Below, piece after piece: positions 43,422 to 52,478 of a DNA stretch of 64,000 nucleotides (its first letter is position 1; each line of letters begins with the position of its first letter). Under the pieces are notes generated by a model. That model was given only the letters and a program-made list of their open reading frames with translations, made no database searches and was not told the DNA's origin. The stretch is from a bacterium. Its GTDB lineage: Bacteria; Armatimonadota; Abditibacteriia; Abditibacteriales; Abditibacteriaceae. Position numbers and translations under genes: made by a program. The stretch is taken from contig SDZD01000011.1 in assembly GCA_004172935.1 (NCBI GenBank), positions 1-64,000 of the forward strand, read 5' to 3'.

Positions 43422-44540
43422 TTACGCCCGCAAACTCGCGGGAGTTGCCCCATCCTGCAGGTTTTTCAGCATGGTGTCGAACTCGCTGCGGTCGAGCGGC
43501 AACGGCACTTCGCGGCGCTTGTAGCCTGCCATCAGAATCGCGTTAGCCAGTTCCAGAGCATCGCGCCCATCTTCGCCATTGGCGATCATTAGCGAGGGGT
43601 CGTTCTCGCGAATGGCGCGCGCAAAGGCGGCGGTGACGGTAGCATGGTTCTGGTGTTCGCCACCAGTCGGAATATCACGCCATGCGCGCTTGGGAGTCTC
43701 GAAGCCGCCAGTAGCGGTTTTCAAATGCTCTTCGAGCGAGGTTTCGAGTTCCAAAAAGCGCAAGCCATGATCGTCGAGGCAAAGCATTCCCCGATCACCG
43801 ATGATTTCCACACGCTCGCCCGAAGGCACATCGCTTGTTGAGGCATAGAACTGTCCGGTTTTGCCATCACCGAAATCGCAAATGGCAACAGCGAGGTTCT
43901 CGACTTCGATGTCGTGCAAACGGGTGTCGCAAATGGCCTGTACGGCTTTGGGGGTCTGGCCCATCAGCCACACGAACTGGTCAAGTGAGTGCGGAGCCTG
44001 ATTCATCAAGATGCCGCCGCCTTCGCCCTTCCAGGTACCGCGCCATGCGCCCGAATTGTAGTAGGCCTGTGTGCGGTACCAAGGCGCGGTCATGGCAATG
44101 CGGTGCAAAGTGCCCAATTCGCCGCTGTCGATCATCGCTTTCATCGTGACGCGCGTGGGTGCTGTGCGCTGTTGGAACATGACGCCCAACAACACGTTAG
44201 CAGCGGCGCACGCCGCAATCATCTCATCTGCAGTCGAAACGGAAACGGAGATCGGCTTTTCGGACAGCACATGAATGCCCTTCGAGGCCGCATCAAGCGC
44301 GACAGGCGCGTGAAAAAAGTGTGGAGTCGCAATGAGGACAGCTTCGACCTCGCCGGAAGCGAGCATCGAAGAAGCATCGGCAAAAGCGCGCGCACCAGTC
44401 TCTTCGGCGACTTTTTGCGCGGTTTGTTCACTGACATCGGCAACTGCAACCAGAGTCGCTTCGGGCATCTGCGCGAATGAACGCGCGTGTGAGCCGCCCA
44501 TGCCGCCCACACCCACCACTCCAAATCTAACGGGTTCCAT
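43422..44540 (-). CDS. Gfo/Idh/MocA family oxidoreductase
   Basis: A 372-residue NAD(P)-dependent sugar or cyclitol dehydrogenase. The Rossmann fold has VGVGGMGGSHARSF, and the catalytic-region Lys is in HVLSEKPISVS (EKP). GGGILMNQAPHSLDQFVWL carries the conserved Asn, His and Asp of the C-terminal fold. No transport or sugar genes are next to it, so the substrate cannot be assigned. Some members serve glycan breakdown or sugar-nucleotide pathways. Confidence 0.9.
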   Translation of the reverse strand: MEPVRFGVVGVGGMGGSHARSFAQMPEATLVAVADVSEQTAQKVAEETGARAFADASSMLASGEVEAVLIATPHFFHAPVALDAASKGIHVLSEKPISVSVSTADEMIAACAAANVLLGVMFQQRTAPTRVTMKAMIDSGELGTLHRIAMTAPWYRTQAYYNSGAWRGTWKGEGGGILMNQAPHSLDQFVWLMGQTPKAVQAICDTRLHDIEVENLAVAICDFGDGKTGQFYASTSDVPSGERVEIIGDRGMLCLDDHGLRFLELETSLEEHLKTATGGFETPKRAWRDIPTGGEHQNHATVTAAFARAIRENDPSLMIANGEDGRDALELANAILMAGYKRREVPLPLDRSEFDTMLKNLQDGATPASLRA

Positions 44541-44597
44541 GACGAAGGGACTTTAACCTTTTAGCTCGCCACAAACAACCGGTTTACTACAACTTTC

Positions 44598-45650
44598 TCA
44601 ACTAACCGGCCAACTGACACCCGAAACACGCAGATGATCATCGGCAATCGGCAGCACCTGAGTAGCGAATAATTCGACCAATTCACGGTTCCAATAGCCC
44701 TTATCGCTTTCCTGTCGCAGCGTCTCCAACGCTTGCCAACGGGGCAGTGGCGGGCGGTAAGGGCGCCACGTCATCATCGAGTCGAAGACATCGACCACCG
44801 AGAACAATGAGGCCATCGGTGGAATCTGCCCTTCTTTGAGTTTGTCGGGGTATCCCGAACCATCGGCGCGCTCGTGGTGGTGGCGAATGATGGGTAGGAC
44901 TGGCGTGAGCGCCATGACACCGCGACACAACCTCTCGCCCAGAATCGGGTGTTCGCGCACGATTTCCTGTTCGCGCGGCGTCAACGGCTGCACTTTTTCT
45001 AGCAGCGCACCAGGAATTTGTGCGCGCCCGATGTCGTGCAGATAGCCCGCGCGCTCCAGCGAAAGCAATTGATATTCGTCGAAGCCAGCTGCCGCTCCCA
45101 ATAACACCGCCAGAGTCCCCAGACGGCGACAGTGCCCTCGTGCGCGTTTGTCCTGCTCCTCAATGCCTTCGGCAATCGAGATGAGCGCGCCAAGAGCGTT
45201 GGTGATTTCGTCGCGGTAGCGACGCATCTTCAGCATGGCCGCCACACGCACCACGAACTCTTCGGGGCGAATGGGGCGCACGATGAATTCGTCGGGCGCC
45301 AGACCGCCCCCCAACACCGGAGCATTGGGCGCATAGTCGCGCATGATTTCGGCAACAGGGTCACTCGAAGGCGCCACACGCTCGGCATCGACCAGCATCG
45401 CAACGGGCAGGGTCGCTAAATCACCGTGCATCTTCGTCCACGCACATAGTTCGGCTCCCGAACCGTCAGGCAGCTCGAGAGCGCATAGCAGCGCGTCGAA
45501 GGAGTATTGTTCGAGATGTTCGCGGGCTTCGCTGGCGTAAGCGCACACACGGACACTATGGCCGCGCCGACTGAGGGTGGTCGCTGCGAGGGTTAGAAAC
45601 TGAGAGTTGCCGTCAACTATGAGGAGGTCGCCTGGCCGATGGGCTTGCAT
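44598..45650 (-). CDS. HD-GYP phosphodiesterase with degenerate receiver domain
   Basis: The C-terminal HD-GYP domain should hydrolyse cyclic di-GMP. It keeps the HD pair in GYLHDIGRAQIP and the GYP motif in HHHERADGSGYPDKL, with the ending region VVDVFDSMMTWRPYR. The N-terminal 130 residues look like a receiver, but the phosphoacceptor position is Ala57 (LLCALELPDGSG) and the usual Lys is Arg (FIVRPIRPEEF). The acidic pocket has one Asp (LIVDGNSQF). The receiver is thus unlikely to be phosphorylated and probably binds another signal or partner. Length is 350 residues; start ATG at 45650. Confidence 0.9.
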   Translation of the reverse strand: MQAHRPGDLLIVDGNSQFLTLAATTLSRRGHSVRVCAYASEAREHLEQYSFDALLCALELPDGSGAELCAWTKMHGDLATLPVAMLVDAERVAPSSDPVAEIMRDYAPNAPVLGGGLAPDEFIVRPIRPEEFVVRVAAMLKMRRYRDEITNALGALISIAEGIEEQDKRARGHCRRLGTLAVLLGAAAGFDEYQLLSLERAGYLHDIGRAQIPGALLEKVQPLTPREQEIVREHPILGERLCRGVMALTPVLPIIRHHHERADGSGYPDKLKEGQIPPMASLFSVVDVFDSMMTWRPYRPPLPRWQALETLRQESDKGYWNRELVELFATQVLPIADDHLRVSGVSWPVS

Positions 45651-45728
45651 GAATTTTTCCTACAACGTATGCCTCATTTTGGCCTAATCGACTAAGAGAC
45701 TACTATAAGGACTGTAGACGAAAAGCAA

Positions 45729-45757
45729 AAAGCCCGAACTGTTTAAGTTCGGGCTTT
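45729..45757 (-). terminator. Terminator after tRNA-Glu
   Basis: Stem AAAGCCCGAACT (45729-45740) with AGTTCGGGCTTT (45746-45757), 5-nt loop. It lies just downstream of the tRNA and is followed by T-rich sequence on the minus strand. Confidence 0.88.
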
Positions 45758-45762
45758 AAATC

Positions 45763-45834
45763 TAGCGCTAACGGGAATCGAACCCGTCTTACCGGCGTGA
45801 AAGGCCGACGTCCTAACCGATAGACGATAGCGCC
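45763..45834 (-). tRNA. tRNA-Glu (anticodon UUC)
   Basis: The 72-nt cloverleaf folds with acceptor GGCGCTA/TAGCGCT and discriminator A, a 4-bp D stem (GTCT/GGAC), a 5-bp anticodon stem with loop CTTTCAC (anticodon TTC at 45799-45801) and a TTCGATT T-loop. CCA is not encoded. The first acceptor pair is G1-U72, where G1-C72 would be more usual. A terminator and a promoter flank it as a single-gene unit. Confidence 0.95.
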
Positions 45835-45848
45835 AAAGGCAGAGGAAA

Positions 45849-45877
45849 ATTATAGCGCACCTTTTAGCCGTTGACAA
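45849..45877 (-). promoter_or_regulatory. Sigma-70-type promoter for tRNA-Glu
   Basis: On the minus strand TTGTCA (45877-45872) and a consensus TATAAT (45854-45849) are 17 nt apart, with the tRNA 5' end 14 nt downstream of the -10. This is the clearest promoter in the window. Confidence 0.8.
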
Positions 45878-45941
45878 CGATTATCGGGGAATTTCTCAAA
45901 AAATTTTTCAAACAGCCTCATTTCCGTCTATTTTCAGTGGT

Positions 45942-47546
45942 TTAGGGCTTCAAAAACCAGCGTGCCCACAGCGAATCGTCTCGTCCAACGTACTGAGTTA
46001 TCAATTGCGGGCGGCGGTCGTGGGCATACATCTCATAAATCGTCGGCGTTTTGTCCTTATTTGGAAAATGCACTAATCCTTCGGTCTTTTCGGTGTGTGC
46101 GAAATAGATGGCGTATTGAACGCTGTGCAAGCCACCAATGCAGAGCAAAACCACCAGAAAGACCCTAAGCGCTGGAGTGCGCTGGGGTAACGGCACGCGC
46201 AACGCCGACGCACACGCCAGACACACCACCACAAGCGGCGCCACCACCGAGCGCAACAGGTCGTTGTAAAGCCCATATTGGAACAGCGGCAAAACCACCA
46301 AAGTCGCCACACTCGCCAGCAGAAACGGCATCAATGGCGAAGTGATTCTGGCGCGACGCCACAGCAACACGGACAAAATAGCGAAAATACCGAACTCGAA
46401 TAGAGAGAAGGCAATCCATGAACTGAAAAAGCTGATGCCGTAGTCGCGTATAAAAGCTGGGGCCATGAAAGTGAACTTGTAACCTCTGCCCCCAGCAACG
46501 CCAGCGGGCAATGGCACCCGCGACATCAGATAGCCGAACTGCATGGGCCATAGCGCCACAACGAACACCCACGGCCACAGCGCCATTTTGCGTTTAGAGC
46601 GCACTTGCTGCCCTACCCTCACGGCCAATAGCGGCAAGCAGCCAATCCATGCCCAAGGGTTCCACAGCGGCAACAAGGCGCACGTCACCAGGTCGAACGA
46701 CAGCGAGCGCCAACAGTCGCTTTTTTCTCCGTCCTGCTTGCTCAAAGGCGAGGTGCCGCGCAGTAAAATCGCGCAACCCAGCCACCCGGCCAGAGCGGCG
46801 TGCGGCACCCAGAACAACTCGGTGGCGTGCGCGTAGTAACCCCACCACTGAATCGGCTTTTCCCACCATTCGTTGGAGATGGGCTTCAAATGGAAGCCAT
46901 GCCCGCGCGATAACCCGGTGATTTTGTCGCCGAGGTAATCGAGGCCGCCAAAGGCCGCGAACAAAACACCCGCCCACCTGGCACGCGGCCCGACAAGCCA
47001 CGCCAACCACGCCGCCATGAGGCCCATGACCACGAGCGCCCCCGCCTGATGGGCAATGAGCGCCGCCGTCCAACCGAAAACTTTTCCCACCAGAGCGGCA
47101 GGCAGATAGAAAGCGGTGTAATACGTCAGATGGACGGCATCGGGCGCTTCTGAGTAGCGTACTGGCCACTCAAAGCGCACCAGATCGGCGAGGACGGCGT
47201 TGTGCTTCTTCCAGTCGCCCGATTGATAGCCTAAGCCCCCGATTCCCGACCCGAAACACATCAAAGCCAGCGGAGCAAATGCCCACAACGCCGTCATTCT
47301 CAAATCACGGCAGGTCGGAAGGTCGAGCGCGGATTCGTCTTCTCCGCGCGCCAATGCCCACAGCGCGGCAACGACCGCAACGACCATCGCCACGTTCCAG
47401 GGAGTACGTAACCAGAACGCCGCCCACAGAATTAATGGAGTCGCCAACACCGCCACCGACACAATCAAGAGGCCACACGGCCAAAACCACTGCGAGAAAT
47501 CGTGCCCGCTCGCGGGGGAATTGGAGCGGCGAAAAGGCATCGTCAT
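45942..47546 (-). CDS. Polytopic membrane protein of unknown function (glycosyltransferase-like)
   Basis: A 534-residue protein with about twelve hydrophobic helices. Between helices are KKHNAVLADLVRFEWPVRYS and APDAVHLTYYTAFYLPAALV, which have the loop style of lipid-linked sugar transferases. I see no clear Asp-Glu catalytic pair in the first loop, so it may be a relative rather than an enzyme of GT39. It shares a short upstream region with the GT39-like gene on the other strand. Confidence 0.62.
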   Translation of the reverse strand: MTMPFRRSNSPASGHDFSQWFWPCGLLIVSVAVLATPLILWAAFWLRTPWNVAMVVAVVAALWALARGEDESALDLPTCRDLRMTALWAFAPLALMCFGSGIGGLGYQSGDWKKHNAVLADLVRFEWPVRYSEAPDAVHLTYYTAFYLPAALVGKVFGWTAALIAHQAGALVVMGLMAAWLAWLVGPRARWAGVLFAAFGGLDYLGDKITGLSRGHGFHLKPISNEWWEKPIQWWGYYAHATELFWVPHAALAGWLGCAILLRGTSPLSKQDGEKSDCWRSLSFDLVTCALLPLWNPWAWIGCLPLLAVRVGQQVRSKRKMALWPWVFVVALWPMQFGYLMSRVPLPAGVAGGRGYKFTFMAPAFIRDYGISFFSSWIAFSLFEFGIFAILSVLLWRRARITSPLMPFLLASVATLVVLPLFQYGLYNDLLRSVVAPLVVVCLACASALRVPLPQRTPALRVFLVVLLCIGGLHSVQYAIYFAHTEKTEGLVHFPNKDKTPTIYEMYAHDRRPQLITQYVGRDDSLWARWFLKP

Positions 47547-47675
47547 AAAGCGCCTCTATTTTATAGCGCTCCTTTGCCCTATGTTCAGCGAGCGTCAAAA
47601 AGCATTGCTAACGGTGGCTCGATTGGCCTTCCACCTTTAGTAATTCCGCCTCAAGGGTCACACTTAGGGGCCTTA

Positions 47676-49547
47676 ATGCCCTCATCGCTGCGTTCTCCTC
47701 GAATTTTGCTCCAACTATGCTTGTGGTTGGTGCTGCTTTTCGGTTTGGGATGCCGCTTTTACGGGTTGAACTGGGATAAAAGCACTGGCCTTCACCCTGA
47801 CGAGCGTTTTTGTTCGGGCATCGTGCCGCGCCTGCAGTGGCCCTCTTCGGTCGGCGAATGGTTCAACTCCAACAAAAGTCCGCTCAACCCCTCCAATTTG
47901 GTCAACGACAAAGGCGAGCGCGACACCCACTACGTTTACGGGCAACTTCCCCTCATGATCGCCAAGGTCGTCATGGGCAACCAGGATAATCCCGAAGAGG
48001 CGTCATTACTCGTCCACGCATTGAGAGCGGCGACGGGAAGACCCCAGACAGATAGAGTGGAAGCCTTACCAGTGCTACGCGGCTTATCGGCGTTTTTCGA
48101 CTGCCTGACCGTGTTGTTCGCGCTTCTGATCGCCCGCCGCCTGTTGGGGCCGCGCTGGGGCTTGTTTGCGGGCGCGCTGGTGTCTCTGGCAGCACTGAAT
48201 ATCCAGCAAAGTCACTACTTCACCACCGACACCTTCGCAGCCACCTTCATGACGCTCGCCTTCTGGAATGGCGCGCGCTGGGTAGACACTCGCAAACGCT
48301 TCGATGCCCTCGGTTTGGGTCTGTGGTTCGGCTGTTCGCTGGCGTGCAAGCTATCGAGCGCCTTCTTCGTTATCGCGTGGCTTGGCTTCGTCGCTCTGGC
48401 ATGGCGACGCTATGGCGGCAAATACACGTTTCCCATCGCCCTCTGTAGTTTTCTACTGTCGTTCTGGGCGTTTCGCACCCTGAACCCGATGATGTTCATG
48501 GGAGCCAGAGGCGTCTTTGACTTGCATCTTGACCCGCGCTTTTTGGAGCGCGCCGATGGGCAATGGGTGGGCGATTTCGGTCAGCAACTAGGAATCACCA
48601 ACGGCGAAGTCGATGTGCCCTTCAACGTGCAGTGGGTCGGGCGCAAACCGTGGCTCTTCTCGCTCGTGAATCTGGGTTGGTGGGGCTTCGGTTGGCCGCT
48701 GTTGCTCACAGGCATCGCGGGTGGCGCGTGGGCATTGCGACGCCCCAAACGGGCGCCAGTGCTATTTATCGCGGCGCTGTTCGTGTTGGTTTCGCTGGGA
48801 GTCCAGGGCGCCCAATTCTCCAAGTTCACCCGCTACTATCTGCCGCTGACCCCGATGTTCGCATTGATGGCGGCATTCTTCTGGCGCGAACTGCTGGCCT
48901 CCAAGCCCAAAGTGCGCCCTGTGGCGGGCTTAGCGCTCGCTTATTCGCTCGCATGGTGCTTCGCGGTCACAACCATCTACAGCCGCCCTCACACGCGCCT
49001 ACAAGCCTCGGAATGGATAGTTGAGACCATTCCTCCCGGCACCCGCATCACCACCGAAACCAGTTGGGATGAGGGCTTGCCTATTTCGTGGGGGCCAACG
49101 GGTCAGGGGGGACTTATAGACCAAAAACTCGAATCCTACGACCTCGATACTCCCGCAAAGCGCCTCAAGTTGGTGGAGGTATTATCGAGCAGCGAATGGC
49201 TTTTCATTTCATCGGGACGCAGTTGGCAAAACGTGCCACGCTGGCCGCAGAAATGGCCGATGATGACCAAGTTCTATCAAGCTCTTTTCAATGGCGAATT
49301 GGGCTTCGACAAAGTACAGGAATTCACCAGTTACCCCAGCCTCGGCCCCTTGCACTTTCCCGACGACCAGTTGGAAGAAGCCCTCAGCGTCTACGACCAT
49401 CCGCGCGTGTTGATATTTCGCAAACGCGATACGTTCACGCCAGAAAATATGGCCCGCATCCTGAACGATGTGGCCTTGCCGACAACCGACCAGTTCCACC
49501 CGCGCGAAGCCCCCGGCAAGTGGGATTACCTGCCCCAACCACAGTAG
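47676..49547 (+). CDS. Membrane glycosyltransferase, GT39 family-like
   Basis: A 623-residue protein with about eleven hydrophobic helices. The first loop contains GLHPDERFCSGIV, an Asp-Glu pair in the place expected for GT39 (ArnT and PMT type) enzymes, which use polyprenyl-phosphate sugars outside the cytoplasmic membrane. IQQSHYFTTDTFAATFMTL is also family-like. The C-terminal 200 residues form a soluble domain. The start ATG at 47676 follows AGGGG by 5 nt, which decides it over upstream in-frame starts. Confidence 0.8.
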   Translation: MPSSLRSPRILLQLCLWLVLLFGLGCRFYGLNWDKSTGLHPDERFCSGIVPRLQWPSSVGEWFNSNKSPLNPSNLVNDKGERDTHYVYGQLPLMIAKVVMGNQDNPEEASLLVHALRAATGRPQTDRVEALPVLRGLSAFFDCLTVLFALLIARRLLGPRWGLFAGALVSLAALNIQQSHYFTTDTFAATFMTLAFWNGARWVDTRKRFDALGLGLWFGCSLACKLSSAFFVIAWLGFVALAWRRYGGKYTFPIALCSFLLSFWAFRTLNPMMFMGARGVFDLHLDPRFLERADGQWVGDFGQQLGITNGEVDVPFNVQWVGRKPWLFSLVNLGWWGFGWPLLLTGIAGGAWALRRPKRAPVLFIAALFVLVSLGVQGAQFSKFTRYYLPLTPMFALMAAFFWRELLASKPKVRPVAGLALAYSLAWCFAVTTIYSRPHTRLQASEWIVETIPPGTRITTETSWDEGLPISWGPTGQGGLIDQKLESYDLDTPAKRLKLVEVLSSSEWLFISSGRSWQNVPRWPQKWPMMTKFYQALFNGELGFDKVQEFTSYPSLGPLHFPDDQLEEALSVYDHPRVLIFRKRDTFTPENMARILNDVALPTTDQFHPREAPGKWDYLPQPQ

Positions 49548-49589
49548 GTCGGGCAGAGCTGCCAAGCGGCACTAAAAACTCCTCCCAAT

Positions 49590-50570
49590 CTACAGACTTA
49601 GTTGCCCCAGAATCGCGGCCCCGACCGAAGCGTCGTGTTGAGCTTTGACGACGCGCCATCCTGAAATCGGCAAATAGTCGCGTTTGAGTTCGACCATAGC
49701 TTCGGTCGCATTGAAACCAACAGTGCCGCGCAGGAAATCGTCTTCGAACAGTCCACCGCGAAGCGCGATGAGCATTTCAACGGGTGGAGCGCCCATTTCC
49801 TGACGCGATTGGAGCAACGCCTTGCCCACGCAACGAACACCACGGGAAAGCGCCTGAGCGCTACGCGCGCGAATCTCGATAGCTTCGGAGACACCTTCCT
49901 CGGCGCAGCGTGAAACAACGCGCGCCAGCGAGGCAATGATGTCGCGGGTGATGTTGGGCGAGTAGATGAGCTGCACCAATTCGTCGCCCTCGCGCACATC
50001 CAGATGTTCCATGACAGAAATCGCGAGAGGGGTCGCATGAGCGCGCCCATCGAGGGCGCGGCAAGTGGCCCGCAACGCCTCGACGCCAACCCAGTAGCCG
50101 CCGCCTTCGTCGCCAAGAATTGGCCCCCAGCCATCGGCGTAAACGCGGGCGCCGAACTCGTCGGCGCCAAAGGTAATGGCGCCTGTGCCTCCCGAAACGA
50201 CGATGCCCGTCGCCCCGGCAAAGGCCCCGGCATGAGCCGCCACCACATCGGTTTCGAGGGCGAAGGGAACGATGCACACCACGCTCAGCGCGTCGCGCAT
50301 TCTGATGGCGTCAGCTTCGCGCCGCACGCCCGCGAGTCCAAATCCCCAGGAGCGAACATTCGCAGCCTCGAATGATGAATCGAGTTCGCGAGCATTTTCG
50401 AGCGCGTTCTGAGCAGCCAGAGCGCAGTTGCGCGCCGCTGTGGCGACGCCCACCGCGAAGTGATTGGCCGCGCCCGCCTCGCCGCGTCCCAGAACCTCAT
50501 AGTCCGCGTTCACTACTACCGCGCGTGTTTTCGAGCCGCCGCCGTCAATACCGAGAAAATAGTCGCTCAT
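49590..50570 (-). CDS. BadF/BadG family sugar kinase, N-acetylglucosamine kinase type
   Basis: An ASKHA-fold ATPase of 326 residues. The phosphate-1 motif is FLGIDGGGSKTRAVV, the second is GIVVSGGTGAITFG, and GWGPILGDEGGGYWVG is the conserved region seen in N-acetylglucosamine kinases. It would phosphorylate an amino sugar in the cytoplasm, perhaps from cell-wall recycling. The neighbours do not give a pathway. It starts at ATG 50570. Confidence 0.85.
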   Translation of the reverse strand: MSDYFLGIDGGGSKTRAVVVNADYEVLGRGEAGAANHFAVGVATAARNCALAAQNALENARELDSSFEAANVRSWGFGLAGVRREADAIRMRDALSVVCIVPFALETDVVAAHAGAFAGATGIVVSGGTGAITFGADEFGARVYADGWGPILGDEGGGYWVGVEALRATCRALDGRAHATPLAISVMEHLDVREGDELVQLIYSPNITRDIIASLARVVSRCAEEGVSEAIEIRARSAQALSRGVRCVGKALLQSRQEMGAPPVEMLIALRGGLFEDDFLRGTVGFNATEAMVELKRDYLPISGWRVVKAQHDASVGAAILGQLSL

Positions 50571-50694
50571 CTGTGGGAAGTTTGGAGTCTAAAGTGCGAC
50601 GCCAAGTTAAATTGAATCATTTTCTTTAGTTCCTGAAAATAGCAAACAACAAATGGCAGCGAATCGCGCGTTTTCGCCATGAACGACAGCGAGA

Positions 50695-50988
50695 TTAACG
50701 GAGGAACGTGAACAAGAAGATGGCAGCCACCACACCATAAACAGGGGCGACCGCACCCACTTTGAGGGCGAACTCATAATCGCCGTCGAACCATTTTTTC
50801 CAGCCCAGGCCAATGCATGTCAGCGTTACCAGAGGAAACACCATGAATACCCAGAACACGATCCAGAGGCCGATCTTCTTTTGGCTGCCGGGGGCATCGA
50901 AAATCATCACCGTGGGCAAGATGCACACAAGCGAGACCAACAGAACCAGGATGTTAAAGAGGTTGAGAAATACAGCCGCATTTTTCAT
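50695..50988 (-). CDS. Small membrane protein of unknown function
   Basis: A 97-residue protein with three hydrophobic segments (AAVFLNLFNILVLLVSLVCI, GLWIVFWVFMVFPLVTLTC and VGAVAPVYGVVAAIFLFTF) separated by short charged loops. I do not recognise a family. It lies after the ftsW terminator and faces the same way. Confidence 0.6.
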   Translation of the reverse strand: MKNAAVFLNLFNILVLLVSLVCILPTVMIFDAPGSQKKIGLWIVFWVFMVFPLVTLTCIGLGWKKWFDGDYEFALKVGAVAPVYGVVAAIFLFTFLR

Positions 50989-51007
50989 GACACCCTATAG
51001 AATGAAA

Positions 51008-51036
51008 AAGCCGCGAAAGATGTTCCTTCGCGGCTT
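51008..51036 (-). terminator. Terminator at the end of the dcw cluster
   Basis: AAGCCGCGAA (51008-51017) pairs with TTCGCGGCTT (51027-51036) around 9 nt. On the minus strand it lies just after ftsW and runs into T residues, so the dcw transcript stops here without murG or murC. Confidence 0.88.
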
Positions 51037-51045
51037 GGTTTCTTT

Positions 51046-52419
51046 TTAATTTTCTTGGCAGTGGGTGCGTGAGACGCTGAGCACAAGTCCAACACCTAAT
51101 AAGGCGCACCATAATCCCGACCCGCCATAGGTCAGGACAGGTAGCGGCATTCCCGTCACTGGTAACACTCCGCTCACAACTCCGATGTTGCCCAGTGCCT
51201 GTAGCGCCCATAGCGCCCCAACACCGGAACAGAGTAGTTTCGCGAACCTATCATTGGAGCTGTGCCCGATCTGGAAGCAGAAGAAGACTATGGCTCCATA
51301 AAGTCCAACCAACAGAACCGCGCCCCACAACCCGGTCTCTTCGGCGATAACGGCGAAGATGAAGTCGGTGTGCGGAGCAGGAAGGTGGCCCTGCTTATAG
51401 AGCGAAGCGCCCAAACCGACACCTGCGGGGCCGCCGCGCACAATAGCGCGTTCGCCCTGCAACTGCTGATAGTTGCCACCCTGCTCGTCATCGCCACCCG
51501 ATAGCTTGGCCGCGATGCGGTCTTGCTGATAGGTCGCGAGGAACGGAACAGAGTGGGTCTTGCACATGAACACAGTGATGATGCCAAGGCCCACAATGGG
51601 GAGCAAGATTTTCTTGAAATGCGCCGTGGGCACGCCCGCACAAAATGCGACGACGAACGGGATAGCTGCCAGAACCAACGCCGCCGAAAGGTGGGGTTGG
51701 ATGAAGGTTAGAACGAAGGGCACACCCGCGATGCCAGCAGCCCAACCCCACGGGCGCATCGTCTTTTGAGAGCGACGAACCGATAGCTTCCAGTAGTCGG
51801 CCATGACGCCGATGAGGGCGATTTTGGCGAGTTCAGAAAACTGGAAAGTGACGGGGCCAAGCTTCACCCAGCGCTCGACGTTGCCCATAGCAAAGCCCAG
51901 CGGCGAGAACTTGGTGAGCAGCAAACCAGCCACTGCAACCATGTACAGCGTCCACACGAAACCGCGCACTTTGCGGGTATCGAGACGCGACACGAACACC
52001 ATCATCACTATACCGAACACGACGTTCATCAACTGGCGCGACAGGAAGAAATTCGGGTCGCCACCGTGTTGGTCGAGAGCGATAGCTGTCGAAGCCGAAT
52101 AAACGAGCGGAACCGAAACCGCCGACAGCACGAGGGCAGCGACGAGCAAACCCCAGTGGCAGGGCGCCATCGGCACCTTTGTCTTAGCGACCTTTTTGGG
52201 TTCTTTCTTCTGAACGGGCGCAACCGGAGCCGCGTCCAATTCGGTATGGGACGTAGCGATAGGTGGGACTAGTTCGAGTTCGGGCTTAAAGTCGTGCTCC
52301 ACTTCGCGGTCGATGCGGTTGCGAGTGTGTGTGTGGAGTGTGGTCTCGTGCGGGCGGGCGGCAATTTTGTGACGCTCGAACCGAGACCGTGTGGCGACGG
52401 TGGGTTCTTGTGGCTTCAT
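51046..52419 (-). CDS. ftsW: Peptidoglycan polymerase FtsW (SEDS family)
   Basis: SEDS protein of 457 residues that polymerises lipid II at the septum with its partner FtsI, encoded in the same cluster. The helices include YSASTAIALDQ, VERWVKLGPVTFQFSELAK and PHTDFIFAVIAEETGLWGA, and the end has VTGMPLPVLTYGGSG, all characteristic. The first 85 residues are a charged, Lys/Pro-rich cytoplasmic extension that many FtsW proteins lack. It lies between murD and the cluster-end terminator. FtsW and RodA are hard to separate; the dcw position favours FtsW. Confidence 0.93.
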   Translation of the reverse strand: MKPQEPTVATRSRFERHKIAARPHETTLHTHTRNRIDREVEHDFKPELELVPPIATSHTELDAAPVAPVQKKEPKKVAKTKVPMAPCHWGLLVAALVLSAVSVPLVYSASTAIALDQHGGDPNFFLSRQLMNVVFGIVMMVFVSRLDTRKVRGFVWTLYMVAVAGLLLTKFSPLGFAMGNVERWVKLGPVTFQFSELAKIALIGVMADYWKLSVRRSQKTMRPWGWAAGIAGVPFVLTFIQPHLSAALVLAAIPFVVAFCAGVPTAHFKKILLPIVGLGIITVFMCKTHSVPFLATYQQDRIAAKLSGGDDEQGGNYQQLQGERAIVRGGPAGVGLGASLYKQGHLPAPHTDFIFAVIAEETGLWGAVLLVGLYGAIVFFCFQIGHSSNDRFAKLLCSGVGALWALQALGNIGVVSGVLPVTGMPLPVLTYGGSGLWCALLGVGLVLSVSRTHCQEN

Positions 52420-52478
52420 GTGTGGCGGCGACGGATGGTGTGAAGTAGTGAAGCGGAGACCTGGTTGAGAAGTTGCTT

